A stretch of 64,000 nt of DNA from Metabacillus dongyingensis (GTDB lineage: Bacteria; Bacillota; Bacilli; Bacillales; Bacillaceae): assembly GCF_019933155.2 (NCBI RefSeq), contig NZ_CP082944.1, forward strand, positions 3,784,001 through 3,848,000, written 5' to 3'. Under the pieces are notes generated by a model. That model was given only the letters and a program-made list of their open reading frames with translations, searched no databases and had not been told where the DNA came from. The position numbers and the translations under genes are program-made. Shown here piece after piece: positions 26,514-36,307 of this stretch (position 1 is its first letter; each line of letters starts with the position of its first letter).

Positions 26514-27100
26514 CATTTTTTCATTAAGTCTTCAAATTGTCTTTTCGTAGACTGAAGCGAGCCATTGTTATCGATCACTTCATCAGCTTTGTCCTTCTTA
26601 TCCTTCAGAGGCAGCTGTGACTGTATCCGCCACTCGGCTTCCTGTTTTGTCAATTGATTCCGGTTCATCAGACGCTCAAGCTGCACCTGGGAATCTACAT
26701 ATACAACAACTGTTACGTCTGCCATATGTGCTAAATTGCTTTCAAATAAGAGAGGAATATCCAGCACAACCGCAGGCTCATTTCTTCTTTCGGCATCCTC
26801 TTTTTGTTTCAGCATTTCCTTGCGGACAGCAGGATGAACGATGCCGTTTAATTTTTTTCGCTCTGTTTCATTTTGAAAGACGATGCTGCCTAACTTTTCA
26901 CGGTCAATTGCACCATCATCTTTTAAGATGCTGCGCCCAAATGTTTCTACCACTAAATGGTAAGCTGGTTCTCCTGCTTCCACTACTTGTTTGGCGATTA
27001 CATCTGCATCTATTACCGGGATATTTGCATCCTTAAACATGTTTGAGACTGTGCTCTTTCCGCTGGCTATGCCTCCTGTTAATCCAATCGCCAATGTCAA
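26495..27100 (-). CDS. coaE: Dephospho-CoA kinase
   Basis: A 201-residue P-loop kinase for the last step of coenzyme A synthesis. Walker A is GLTGGIASGKSTV near residue 6; IDADVIAKQVVEAG near 30 and the DIPLLFE motif near 109 are family marks. The start is TTG at 27100 behind GGAGGGTTCAAA. It follows ytaF by 17 bases. Confidence 0.96.
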   Translation of the reverse strand: MTLAIGLTGGIASGKSTVSNMFKDANIPVIDADVIAKQVVEAGEPAYHLVVETFGRSILKDDGAIDREKLGSIVFQNETERKKLNGIVHPAVRKEMLKQKEDAERRNEPAVVLDIPLLFESNLAHMADVTVVVYVDSQVQLERLMNRNQLTKQEAEWRIQSQLPLKDKKDKADEVIDNNGSLQSTKRQFEDLMKKWNLASK

Positions 27101-27117
27101 TTTGAACCCTCCTTCCC

Positions 27118-27753
27118 CTACAGCTTCCAGACGCCTAAAATAATCAGCAGGACACCTGGTAAAAAAGTGAGTCTATCCATCCAGGCAAACCGTGAAAAGA
27201 GATGGCCTGATTTTATCCCAAACGCTACAAACAATGAGCTCATAACAGCTACCAGCAAGCTTGTTAATATAGGCGAATACCCTAAAAGAGCAGCTCCAAT
27301 TCCAGCTCCAAATGCATCAAGTGATAACGCAAAACCCAGCAGCAGCGCCTCTACTCCTGTAATAGTTCCTGATTTATCAATATCCGCCGCAGTAGGCCTG
27401 CTTAATATATTTATCACAATTCCGAAAGATTTAATCTCTAAGTTGAGCAGTGTTTTCTCCGATTCTTCCTGCGTCATTTCTTTTACAGGCCGAAAAAACT
27501 GATAAAGAACCCACGCTCCAATGGCAATTAAGATCATGCCTCCAAGTTTTCCAGTCAGACTATGGGGGAGAAATGACGTAAGCAGATGACCTGCTCCCAT
27601 AGCAAAAAGCAAAGTCACTGCCGAACAGCAGGCAATAATAACGATTGATTTAAATGGCATGCTCATTTTTCTTAATCCATAAGTAAACCCGACTGAAAAA
27701 CTATCCAAACTTACTGCAAATGCTAATAAAAAGAGTGATGCAGCTGCAACCAT
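27118..27753 (-). CDS. ytaF: Sporulation membrane protein YtaF (MntP-related)
   Basis: A 211-residue membrane protein with six hydrophobic segments in two related halves, each with an aspartate motif (AFAVSLDSFSVGFTYG near 12 and GFALSLDAFGAGIGAAL near 139). This inverted-repeat layout is that of the MntP manganese exporter superfamily. B. subtilis YtaF is associated with sporulation; the transported ion is not known. It sits between mutM and coaE as in B. subtilis. Confidence 0.92.
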   Translation of the reverse strand: MVAAASLFLLAFAVSLDSFSVGFTYGLRKMSMPFKSIVIIACCSAVTLLFAMGAGHLLTSFLPHSLTGKLGGMILIAIGAWVLYQFFRPVKEMTQEESEKTLLNLEIKSFGIVINILSRPTAADIDKSGTITGVEALLLGFALSLDAFGAGIGAALLGYSPILTSLLVAVMSSLFVAFGIKSGHLFSRFAWMDRLTFLPGVLLIILGVWKL

Positions 27754-27819
27754 AAACCATGCCCCTTCCGCAAAAAAGCTACGGTAGTATATGACAATGG
27801 CCTATGAGTTGTTAAAGTC

Positions 27820-28644
27820 TCATCGCTGGCAATTTTCGCAGTAGTGTGTTCCTCTGCCCCCTACAGCTGTTTTTATCAGCGTTTTTCCGCAAACTTTACA
27901 CGGCTCATTCGTTCTTCCGTAAACAAACAGTTCAAGCTGGAACATACCAATCTGCCCTTGTGTGTTGACATAGGATCTTATGGTGCTGCCGCCTTTTTCA
28001 ACCGCCTCACTTAAAGTAAGAATAATCTCATTGTGAAGCTTTACGATTTCCTCATCTGATAACTCGTTTGAAGGGCGTTCAGGGTGAATGCCCGCCCGGA
28101 ATAAAGCCTCATCAACATATATATTCCCTAGTCCGACCATCACTTTTTGATCAAGCAGGACAACTTTTACTTTCCGATTTGTTTTTTGGAGCTTTTCGCT
28201 TAGATAACTCACTGTAAAATTCTCAGAAAAAGGCTCAGGTCCTAAATGAGATAAGGGAAGATCGAGTTCCTCCTCTCCCTTTTTGAAAAGATGCATTGTT
28301 CCGAACTTGCGTACATCTTTATATCTCAGTTCTGTACCGTCTGTCATCGCAAAAACAACATGGGTATGTTTATCAATGGGGTCAGAGTCCTTATATAAGC
28401 CGTATCTTCCTTCCATTCTCAGATGTGAAACGAGCACATAGTCATCAAGGAAAAATTTCAGGAACTTTCCCCTTCTCCCTACATCATGGATTGTCTGACC
28501 AGCGACTGCATCCTGAAATTGCTCAGTCACTTCCGGTCTTTTAATGATTTTAGGCCAATGAATATAAACGGCTGCTATTGTTTTTCCTTTTACAAGTTCA
28601 ATAAGTGTCCGTCTTACGGTTTCTACCTCTGGCAGTTCAGGCAT
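27820..28644 (-). CDS. mutM: Formamidopyrimidine-DNA glycosylase
   Basis: A 274-residue Fpg/MutM that excises 8-oxoguanine and related lesions with AP lyase activity. The N-terminus MPELPEVET provides the catalytic Pro2 and Glu3; the helix-two-turn-helix region follows in the middle (GLGNIYVDEALFRAGIHPE). The C-terminal zinc finger is CKVCGKTL and YCENCQR. It follows polA by 12 bases, so the two repair genes are co-transcribed. Confidence 0.97.
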   Translation of the reverse strand: MPELPEVETVRRTLIELVKGKTIAAVYIHWPKIIKRPEVTEQFQDAVAGQTIHDVGRRGKFLKFFLDDYVLVSHLRMEGRYGLYKDSDPIDKHTHVVFAMTDGTELRYKDVRKFGTMHLFKKGEEELDLPLSHLGPEPFSENFTVSYLSEKLQKTNRKVKVVLLDQKVMVGLGNIYVDEALFRAGIHPERPSNELSDEEIVKLHNEIILTLSEAVEKGGSTIRSYVNTQGQIGMFQLELFVYGRTNEPCKVCGKTLIKTAVGGRGTHYCENCQR

Positions 28645-28656
28645 CCTATCACTTCC

Positions 28657-31287
28657 TTATTTTGCGTCATACCATGATGATCCGAATGAATAATCAACTT
28701 TAAGCGGCACCTTTAGTTCAACGGCATGCTCCATCACTTGCGGAACCAATTTTTCCAGAATTTCGATTTCACTTTTAGGCGCTTCAAAGATCAGTTCATC
28801 ATGCACCTGCAGCAATAATCGTGTTTTCAGGTTCTTTTCTTTCAGCTGTGCAGCCATATCTATCATCGCTTTTTTAATGATATCAGCTGCACTTCCCTGT
28901 ATCGGTGTATTCATAGCCGTTCTTTCGGCAAAACTGCGCACATTGAAATTTCTGCTTGTAATCTCAGGAATGTATCTGCGGCGCTGCAGCAGTGTTTTTA
29001 CATAGCCATTTTGCTTTGCTTCCTGAACGATTTCTTCCATATACTCTTTGACACCATCGAAGCTTTCCAGGTAACGTTTAATAAATTCACCCGCTTCTTT
29101 ACGGGTGATATTTAAGCTTTGAGATAAACCATAATCACTTATGCCGTAAACAATACCAAAGTTTACGGCTTTTGCCTGTCTTCTCATATTGGATGTCACG
29201 GCTTCCGCTTCAACATGAAACACATCCATTGCCGTTTTCGTATGAATGTCCAGATCATTTTGGAAGGCTTCAATTAAATTGATGTCTCCTGCTATATGGG
29301 CAAGAACTCTCAGCTCAATTTGAGAATAGTCTGCAGCAAACATTACCCAGTCTGGTTCAGAGGGGACAAAGGCCTGGCGGATTTTACGCCCTTCTTCTAA
29401 CCTGATTGGTATGTTCTGCAGATTTGGATCTGTCGAGCTTAAACGCCCTGTCTGCGTTAATGTCTGAACATATCTTGTATGGACTTTATTTGTGTCGCGG
29501 TGAACAACTTTCAGCAGCCCTTCAATATAAGTTGACTGCAGCTTCCCAAGCTGACGGTAATGGAGGATTTCCTGAACGATCTCATGCCTGTCTGCAAGTT
29601 TTTCAAGAACATCTGCAGATGTAGAATATCCTGTTTTTGTCTTCTTTACAGCTGGAAGCTGAAGCTTATCAAATAAAATCACGCCGAGCTGCTTCGGAGA
29701 ATTAATGTTGAATGCTTCCCCTGCTAAACGATGGATATTTTCTTCAAGAGTTTTTAACCGTTCAGTCAGCTGCTGGCCCATATCATTTAAACGGTCCACA
29801 TCCACCGTTACACCTGTTGCTTCCATATCAGCTAAAATGATCGAAAGCGGCATTTCAAGTTCCTGATAAAGCGCAAGCTGTTCATTCTCCTCCAGTTCAA
29901 GCTGAAGTTTTTCCCTGACTGTTTGAAGAGCTTTTCCTTTCCGGACCAGATGCTCTGCAAGCCTTTCTGTATCCGGAATCCTCCGCTTGGCCCCTTTTCC
30001 ATATACAGTATCATTAGACTGAACGATATGTATTCCTTTATGACGGGCAACACTTGCAGCATCATCAAACGTTTGTGAAGGATCGAGGATGTATGCCGCA
30101 AGCAAAACATCAAATTCAACTGCATTCAGATCAATTCCCTGCCAATGAAGAGCCACAATTGATTGTTTAGCATCGTAAACGGTTTTCCGTTTCGTATCAT
30201 CTGATGCCCATTTTGAAAACTTTTCAGATTTCAAAGCAAGATCGGTCGGAACATAAAAGTTTCCGTTCTCATTTATAATGGCAAGGCCGATAATGTCGCT
30301 GTTATGATAATTCTCTTCCAATACTTCCACGATTAGAACAGCTTCATCTGTAAGGAGGTCATCTGTTATTTCTTCTGCAATTTCAAATTGGACATCCTCA
30401 ATTGGCTGTTCCTCAATGTCTGCTTCCACTCCAAGCTTATCGAGAAGCGAATTGAATCCAAGCTCTTTGTAAATCCCTATTACACTCTTTACATCGTAGC
30501 CCCCGTACTGCACATCATCCAATGTGATTTCTACCGGTGCATCACAGTTGATTGTTGCAAGCTCCTTGCTCATAATGGCCTGGTCCTTATTTTCCTCGAG
30601 CTTCTCTTTTAACTTTTTCCCGGTTACCTGATCAAGTGACTCAAGGAGCCGCTCAAGCGTTTCGTACTCCTTAAGAAGCTTAATTGCTGTCTTCTCTCCT
30701 ACTCCTGGTACTCCGGGGATATTATCCGAGCTATCACCCATTAACCCTTTCATATCCACAATCTGAGCCGGAACAAGTCCATATTTCTCCTGAACAAACT
30801 CCGGTGTATATGAATCAACGTCAGTAATTCCTTTTCTAGTAATATCAACAGTGATATGCTCTGAAACAAGCTGAGTTAAATCTTTATCGCCGGAGATGAC
30901 TTTCACTTCAAATCCATCCTTCTCGGCCTGTCTTGATAGAGTTCCTATTATGTCGTCCGCTTCAAAATTTGGAAGTTCATATCTTGATATGCTGTAGGCA
31001 TCCAGCATCTCGCGGATAAACGGAAACTGCTCCGACAGCTCTGGCGGTGTCTTTTGTCTTCCGCCCTTATATTCTTTATACGTTTCATGTCTGAAGGTAG
31101 TTTTCCCTGCATCAAATGCAACTAGAAGATGGGAAGGTTTTTCATCCTCAAGAATTTTCATAAGTATCATAGTAAATCCATATATAGCATTGGTATGTAC
31201 ACCTTTATCATTATTCAGCAGCGGCAATGCAAAAAAAGCGCGATAGGCAATGCTGTTCCCGTCAATGAGAACAAGTTTTTTTGTCAT
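28657..31287 (-). CDS. polA: DNA polymerase I
   Basis: An 876-residue Pol I. The N-terminal 5'-3' exonuclease (residues 1-290) has LVAFDAGKTTFRHE and SGDKDLTQL. The middle domain is a degenerate 3'-5' exonuclease, lacking the DxE motif as in other Bacillus enzymes. The polymerase domain contains ADYSQIELRVLAH (motif A), RRQAKAVNFGIVYGIS (motif B) and LLQVHDELIFE (motif C). Role: Okazaki fragment processing and repair synthesis. Confidence 0.97.
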   Translation of the reverse strand: MTKKLVLIDGNSIAYRAFFALPLLNNDKGVHTNAIYGFTMILMKILEDEKPSHLLVAFDAGKTTFRHETYKEYKGGRQKTPPELSEQFPFIREMLDAYSISRYELPNFEADDIIGTLSRQAEKDGFEVKVISGDKDLTQLVSEHITVDITRKGITDVDSYTPEFVQEKYGLVPAQIVDMKGLMGDSSDNIPGVPGVGEKTAIKLLKEYETLERLLESLDQVTGKKLKEKLEENKDQAIMSKELATINCDAPVEITLDDVQYGGYDVKSVIGIYKELGFNSLLDKLGVEADIEEQPIEDVQFEIAEEITDDLLTDEAVLIVEVLEENYHNSDIIGLAIINENGNFYVPTDLALKSEKFSKWASDDTKRKTVYDAKQSIVALHWQGIDLNAVEFDVLLAAYILDPSQTFDDAASVARHKGIHIVQSNDTVYGKGAKRRIPDTERLAEHLVRKGKALQTVREKLQLELEENEQLALYQELEMPLSIILADMEATGVTVDVDRLNDMGQQLTERLKTLEENIHRLAGEAFNINSPKQLGVILFDKLQLPAVKKTKTGYSTSADVLEKLADRHEIVQEILHYRQLGKLQSTYIEGLLKVVHRDTNKVHTRYVQTLTQTGRLSSTDPNLQNIPIRLEEGRKIRQAFVPSEPDWVMFAADYSQIELRVLAHIAGDINLIEAFQNDLDIHTKTAMDVFHVEAEAVTSNMRRQAKAVNFGIVYGISDYGLSQSLNITRKEAGEFIKRYLESFDGVKEYMEEIVQEAKQNGYVKTLLQRRRYIPEITSRNFNVRSFAERTAMNTPIQGSAADIIKKAMIDMAAQLKEKNLKTRLLLQVHDELIFEAPKSEIEILEKLVPQVMEHAVELKVPLKVDYSFGSSWYDAK

Positions 31288-31433
31288 CCAAATGAACCTC
31301 CTGTAGTAAAAATTGCACCTGAAAATATGTTTTTTTATAAAAAAAACCCATGATTATCTTTCTCTATTCTACCATGACAGGCAGATAGAAAGAAAATCAA
31401 GGGGGATTATTATTTCTTTAAAGGTGTTAAAGA

Positions 31434-32369
31434 TTATTCCGTCTCACCCATCAATGTTTTTGCATACTCAGAGTCAAACGGCATAATGATGACTGTTTCC
31501 TTGCCGATTGTTTTCTTGTATGATTCCAGAGTGCGATACAGTTCATAGAATTCAGGATCTTTTGAATAGGAACTGTTGTATACCTTACCTGCTTCCTTTT
31601 CACCTTGACTTCGAATGACGTCTGCGTCTGCAGCCGCTTTAGCAAGCATTTCTTTTACAGTCCGGTCTGTCTCTGCAATGATCGTATTTTTCCGGGCATC
31701 TCCCATAGATAAATACTCCTGGGCTGTAGACTGACGTTCTGAGATCATCCTGGTGTAAACCGATTCCTCATTATCTTCAGGAAGATCTGTTCGTTTAATC
31801 CGGACGTCCGTTACACTGATGCCGTATTCATCTTTTTCAAGAAGTGAATTCACAATATCTGTTACTTTATCGTTAATGCTTCCCCGTGAAGATTTTTCAT
31901 CGTTGATGATCTCATCATAGTTCAATTTCCCAAGTTCAGAACGAACAGTAGAGAACGTGAATTCAGCCATCTTTGTTTCAGCATTGACAAGTGTTCTTGC
32001 ATTGGCAATCAATTTTTTGGGGTCATCTACTTTCCACACAGCATAGTTATCTATCAAGATGCGCTTTTTATCTTTTGTATTAATTTCCGCCTCTTCTACA
32101 TCAAAAGTCATTTGGTATTTTGGAATGGAAGATACCGTTTGTACAAATGGTATTTTTATGTGCAAACCTGGTTTTTCAATAATTTTAACAACTTCCCCAA
32201 ACTGGCGGATTACTTTGTACTCATTTTCTTTAACAACGAAAAGATTTGTCAGCAGCATAACAGCAAGGATCAGCGTTAAAATGAACCAGATCGCCGTGCG
32301 GATATACTTCCGGTATCCGCTGAAATCTCTGCGCTCATTTTTCATTTTGACTAGATTATCATTGGCCAT
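31434..32369 (-). CDS. hflC: HflC-type SPFH protein (FtsH modulator)
   Basis: A 311-residue protein with one N-terminal membrane segment (AIWFILTLILAVMLLTNLFV near residue 24), then an SPFH/prohibitin domain (VVKENEYKVIRQFGEVVKI, EKPGLHIKIPF) and a coiled-coil tail. With HflK it forms large membrane cages around the FtsH protease in the organisms studied. The start is ATG 32369 behind AAGGAAGTG; it overlaps the hflK stop by 11 bases, so the pair is coupled. B. subtilis 168 lacks the pair here as far as I recall. Confidence 0.9.
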   Translation of the reverse strand: MANDNLVKMKNERRDFSGYRKYIRTAIWFILTLILAVMLLTNLFVVKENEYKVIRQFGEVVKIIEKPGLHIKIPFVQTVSSIPKYQMTFDVEEAEINTKDKKRILIDNYAVWKVDDPKKLIANARTLVNAETKMAEFTFSTVRSELGKLNYDEIINDEKSSRGSINDKVTDIVNSLLEKDEYGISVTDVRIKRTDLPEDNEESVYTRMISERQSTAQEYLSMGDARKNTIIAETDRTVKEMLAKAAADADVIRSQGEKEAGKVYNSSYSKDPEFYELYRTLESYKKTIGKETVIIMPFDSEYAKTLMGETE

Positions 32370-33339
32370 TTTTATCACTTCCTTTTTCATCTGCTGCTTT
32401 AGGCATAGCCTCTGTTTGTTTTTGCATTTCTCCAATCGGGAAATACTTCATTGTGTTTCCGTCATCTTTCATGAAATAAATGCTTGCTCCCGGCAGTACT
32501 TGATCAATCGTCTCAAGGATTAAGCGTTTTTCAGTGATTCCCTTTGCATTCTGATATTCACTCAAAACGGCATTGAAAGTAGCCACCTCACCGCGTGCTT
32601 TCTCAATTCTTGCGGTTTTATCACCTTCTGCTTTTGAGATTAATGCATTTTTTTCCCCTTCTGCCTCTTGAGTACGCTGATTTGAATATTTCTTTGCTTC
32701 ATTTATTTTTGTATTCATCGTTTCACGGGCACTTGTTACATCTGTAAAGGCTTTGCGAACCTCATCATTCGGCAGATCAACATCCTGCAGCTTCACAGCA
32801 AGGACCGAAATACCGATATCATATTTTTCAACGAGGGAAATTAAAAGCTCCTGTACATCTTCCTCGATTTCAACTTTTCCGGATGTCAGTGCATCGTCAA
32901 TAATTGAACTTCCGATAATACTTCTTAATGAGGCAGATGTAGCATCATATAAAATTTCCTGAGGATCCTCAGAGTTAAATAAATATTTTTCAGGATTGGT
33001 GATTTTCCATTGCACAACCATATCGGCCAAAACAATATTTTCATCACCCGTGATCATTTTTGTGTCTTTTGGAAATGACTTCACATCTCCATCCTTTTCT
33101 GTGTACCCAAACTGAAGACTGAATGTTTCTTTTGACAGTTTTTCTACTTTTTGAATTGGCCACGGCATTTTAAAGTGAAGTCCAGGTTCACTTATGCCTT
33201 CTTCCACTTCACCAAATGTAATAATAACAGCCTGATCCGATTCATCGACCGTATACCAGGTTGTAAAAGCGATAATAGCTAAAACAATAACTAATAAGAC
33301 AGCTCCGATTATTGTATAAATGCGCTTGATGCTGATCAT
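32359..33339 (-). CDS. hflK: HflK-type SPFH protein (FtsH modulator)
   Basis: A 326-residue SPFH protein with an N-terminal membrane segment (IIGAVLLVIVLAIIAFTTWY, residues 11-30), VDESDQAVIITFGEV, and EPGLHFKMPWPIQKVEKL. It has a long charged helical region (KARGEVATFNAVLSEYQN) and a polar tail. Partner of HflC. Located between polA and phoR; the region before it contains the terminator of phoPR, so hflKC is probably its own unit. Confidence 0.88.
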   Translation of the reverse strand: MISIKRIYTIIGAVLLVIVLAIIAFTTWYTVDESDQAVIITFGEVEEGISEPGLHFKMPWPIQKVEKLSKETFSLQFGYTEKDGDVKSFPKDTKMITGDENIVLADMVVQWKITNPEKYLFNSEDPQEILYDATSASLRSIIGSSIIDDALTSGKVEIEEDVQELLISLVEKYDIGISVLAVKLQDVDLPNDEVRKAFTDVTSARETMNTKINEAKKYSNQRTQEAEGEKNALISKAEGDKTARIEKARGEVATFNAVLSEYQNAKGITEKRLILETIDQVLPGASIYFMKDDGNTMKYFPIGEMQKQTEAMPKAADEKGSDKNGQ

Positions 33340-33436
33340 TTCTACGCCCCCTTTTTCCCTTCATAAATATTTACGCAATTCCCAAGAAAAGGTTTCATTT
33401 ATTTGTAAGCATTTTTATCTACACGAACAAAAAAAG

Positions 33437-33463
33437 GGACGAGAACAGGGAATGTTCTCGTCC
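33437..33463 (-). terminator. Terminator after phoPR
   Basis: Perfect 11-base stem GGACGAGAACA (33437-33447) with TGTTCTCGTCC (33453-33463), with seven T following on the minus strand. Confidence 0.88.
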
Positions 33464-33557
33464 AAAAGATTGGCTCCTTGGATGAAGGGGTTTTCACTTA
33501 TTATATTAACAGCACTTTATTAAGTAAAATTAAATGTGATGTAAATATAATGTAAAA

Positions 33558-35318
33558 CTAATCTAAATGATGATTTTTATTTAGTTTTACTGTGAACGTC
33601 GTTCCTTCGCCTACCGTGCTGTTTACAAAAATCTGGCCCTTATGCGCTTCAACTAAATGCTTCACAATAGCAAGCCCAAGGCCCGTTCCTCCTGAGTTCC
33701 GGCTTCTCGCTTTATCTACTCTGTAAAAACGTTCAAAAATCCTCGGAATCTCTTCTTTTTCAATACCAATGCCTGTATCGCTGACAATAAAAGTTGCGTA
33801 ACTTTCACCGTCTTTTAAAAACACCTGAACTCTGCCGCCTTTAGGGGTATAGTTCAAAGCATTGCTTATGAGATTAATAAAGATTTGCTTCAGACGATAC
33901 ACATCCCCATACACATAGAGTTCGCCTGAATTTACATGCAGTGATAACTCAATTTCTTTCTCATCTGCTTTGCTTTTAAGAATGATAATGACCTCTTCAA
34001 GGATTTCCTTTGCATTGCAGTTTTGAAGATTGAGCTTGAAGCCCTGCTGTTCAATTTTCGATAAATCCAGCAAATCCTGAATCAGCGTTTGCAGTCTGTC
34101 GCTTTCCTTTAAAATGATAGACAGAAAATACTCCAGTGTCTGCTTGTCCTCAAGTGCACCATCAAGCAAGGTCTCCGTAAAGCCTTTTATGGATGTGATT
34201 GGCGTTTTCAGCTCGTGAGATACATTTGCAACGAAGTCTTTTCGCATTTGCTCAAGCTTTTTAAGTTCCGTAATATCATGAAAAACCAGAACGATGCCTT
34301 TCCATTCATCGTTTGTGCCAATAATCGGAGCACCATAGACTTCAAAATGCCTGCGCTCTATTTTCAGCGGAAGATGCAGCTGTTTTCTCGCCTTAATTTC
34401 AGTCATAAAGATGTGTTCGACCAAATCCACAATTTCTTTATGCTGGAATGCTTCATAGTACAGCTTATATAAAAAGTCGGTAGATTCAATATTAAATAAT
34501 TCTTTGTATGCACGATTGACAAGATTGATATACCCTCTTCCATCAATCAAAATCAATCCGCTGCCCATATTTTCTATTAAAGTCTGCAGACGATCCTGCT
34601 GCATTTCCTGGGCACGGTTCATATCCTGAAGATTTCTTGCCAGTATATTTATTGATTGACTCAGCATGCCTGTTTCATCCATATGGTCTTCATACGTTCT
34701 CGCTTTATAGTTGCCTTTTGCAAGCTCCATGGCCACATTTGTTGCAGATTCAATTGGTCGCGTATAGCGCGACGTAATTCTTACCGCAAGCAGAAGAATA
34801 ACGAGAAGAGCCAAACCAAGGCTTGCAATGAGAAGAATCCAGATCTGCTGATTGATTTTCTTTAAAGAGTTTTCTGTAGAACTCAGGACAATGTATCCTT
34901 GCTTCACATCCTTTTCAATGTAAGGCAAACCGTAAAAATAAAGATTGTCTTCTTCAATATTGAGTTTGAATCCTTTTTTGGAATTGCGGTGTTTCAGCAG
35001 AATTTCTTTCGCAATGGCATCATGGTCTTGCTGAAAAGGTCCTGCATCCTTTAAAACGTTTCCGTTTCGATCATAGATTGTAATATGGGAATTGATTGTA
35101 TCACTGTAATTTTGAAGAAACGAATCGAAATCAGGAGACGCAAATCCTTTTTCCTGAATAAAAAGCTCAGTTATTTTTGCCTCTTCTTTTATCCGCTCCT
35201 GAAAAGAATTCATATAATAACTGCCGAATATTTGACCAAGAAGCAGCCCGAGGCCAATTAAAACAGCAATAATCAGTGTGATAATAGCAAATATCAGGCG
35301 TGAGCGAAACCTATTCAT
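33558..35318 (-). CDS. phoR: Phosphate-response sensor kinase PhoR
   Basis: A 586-residue membrane histidine kinase. Two membrane segments (LIFAIITLIIAVLIGLGLLLG near 8, WILLIASLGLALLVILLLAV near 154) flank an extracytoplasmic domain. They are followed by HAMP, PAS (LIENMGSGLILIDGRGYINL), HisKA with VSHELKTPITSIKGF, and the HATPase boxes (LISNALNYTP, VSDTGIGIEKEEIPRIFERF, SGGTGLGLAIV). Overlaps phoP by 8 bases. It senses phosphate limitation through wall teichoic acid intermediates in B. subtilis. Confidence 0.95.
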   Translation of the reverse strand: MNRFRSRLIFAIITLIIAVLIGLGLLLGQIFGSYYMNSFQERIKEEAKITELFIQEKGFASPDFDSFLQNYSDTINSHITIYDRNGNVLKDAGPFQQDHDAIAKEILLKHRNSKKGFKLNIEEDNLYFYGLPYIEKDVKQGYIVLSSTENSLKKINQQIWILLIASLGLALLVILLLAVRITSRYTRPIESATNVAMELAKGNYKARTYEDHMDETGMLSQSINILARNLQDMNRAQEMQQDRLQTLIENMGSGLILIDGRGYINLVNRAYKELFNIESTDFLYKLYYEAFQHKEIVDLVEHIFMTEIKARKQLHLPLKIERRHFEVYGAPIIGTNDEWKGIVLVFHDITELKKLEQMRKDFVANVSHELKTPITSIKGFTETLLDGALEDKQTLEYFLSIILKESDRLQTLIQDLLDLSKIEQQGFKLNLQNCNAKEILEEVIIILKSKADEKEIELSLHVNSGELYVYGDVYRLKQIFINLISNALNYTPKGGRVQVFLKDGESYATFIVSDTGIGIEKEEIPRIFERFYRVDKARSRNSGGTGLGLAIVKHLVEAHKGQIFVNSTVGEGTTFTVKLNKNHHLD

Positions 35319-36030
35319 CCATTCTAGGCTCCTCGAGCTTGTATCCCAGTCCCCTTATCGTTTTTATGTAAAGCGGTTTTTTTGTGTTTCGTTCAATTTT
35401 TTCACGCAAGTGGCTGATATGAACATCAACGATTCGGGTATCTCCGGCGAAATCATAGTTCCATACTGCGCTCAACAGCTGGTCCCTTGTAAGCACACGT
35501 CCCTTATGTCTGGCTAAATAAACAAGAAGTTCGAATTCTTTGGGAGTCAGCTCAAGACGTTCATCTCCGTAATATGCCTCATAATGTTCCGGGAGAATCT
35601 TCAGATCTCCAATCATCATTCTATCAGAAGTATCGAGCTCTTTGATTTCTGTATCTGCTGAAGTCTGAGTTCTTCTTAAGATAGCCTTTACCCTCGCAAC
35701 TACTTCTCTTGGACTGAAAGGCTTTGTCATATAATCATCTGCGCCCAGTTCTAAACCCAAAACTTTATCAAATTCATCATCCTTAGCCGTTAGCATAAGA
35801 ATCGGCACCATGATTTTCTTTTGTCTAAGCTGTTTGCATACCTCTATGCCGTCCATTTTGGGAAGCATGAGATCCAGCACCATTAAATCAGGCGATTCAT
35901 TTAAACCCTTTTCAAGACCTTCTTCTCCATCGATTGCTGTAATGACTTCAAAACCCGCTTGAATAAGATTGTATTGAAGCAGGGTTAATATTGATTGTTC
36001 ATCATCTACGACCAGAATTTTCTTACTCAT
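35311..36030 (-). CDS. phoP: Phosphate-response regulator PhoP
   Basis: A 239-residue OmpR-family regulator. The receiver domain has the acidic pair VVDDEQ, the phospho-acceptor Asp in MVLDLMLPKMDG near 53 and the switch Lys in MTKPFSPRE near 103. The winged-helix effector domain ends GYKLEEPRMDE. I use ATG 36030, which follows GGAGGCTTAT; the TTG 15 bases upstream lies in the Shine-Dalgarno region. Here it is separated from mdh by a MaoC-like gene. Confidence 0.95.
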   Translation of the reverse strand: MSKKILVVDDEQSILTLLQYNLIQAGFEVITAIDGEEGLEKGLNESPDLMVLDLMLPKMDGIEVCKQLRQKKIMVPILMLTAKDDEFDKVLGLELGADDYMTKPFSPREVVARVKAILRRTQTSADTEIKELDTSDRMMIGDLKILPEHYEAYYGDERLELTPKEFELLVYLARHKGRVLTRDQLLSAVWNYDFAGDTRIVDVHISHLREKIERNTKKPLYIKTIRGLGYKLEEPRMDE

Positions 36031-36182
36031 ATAAGCCTCCACCAAATAGTTTTACCCCAAACAATCCAAATTGCTTTATCTCTTTTTATATCTCCATTAT
36101 AGAGGATAGATGCAATTGAACAAACGTTTTCTTTCAGATCGTGCAAATCCTGCTTAAAATAGGCAGGTTCCTATTCATTAGA

Positions 36183-36269
36183 ATGACCAATAAAAAGCAG
36201 ACAAATTCCTATTGGATTCATAATGGAGAAGTAGAAAAGTACATGTATCAGGGATATTTATTAAAATAA
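36183..36269 (+). CDS. Possible 28-residue small ORF
   Basis: ATG 36183 to TAA 36269, with pieces SYWIHNGEVEKYMYQG and a C-terminal YLLK. The composition looks protein-like (YW, EVEKY) more than random AT-rich sequence, but there is no good Shine-Dalgarno and no second species to compare. Its stop codon lies in the 5' arm of the terminator that follows. May be chance. Confidence 0.3.
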   Translation: MTNKKQTNSYWIHNGEVEKYMYQGYLLK

Positions 36270-36303
36270 AATACCAGCATCCGCTTTAGGACGCTGGTAT
36301 TTT
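36268..36303. terminator. Terminator after the MaoC-like gene
   Basis: AAAATACCAGC (36268-36278) pairs with GCTGGTATTTT (36293-36303); a few further inner pairs form (TCC/GGA). T-rich on the minus strand. Confidence 0.85.
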
Positions 36304-36307
36304 AGGA

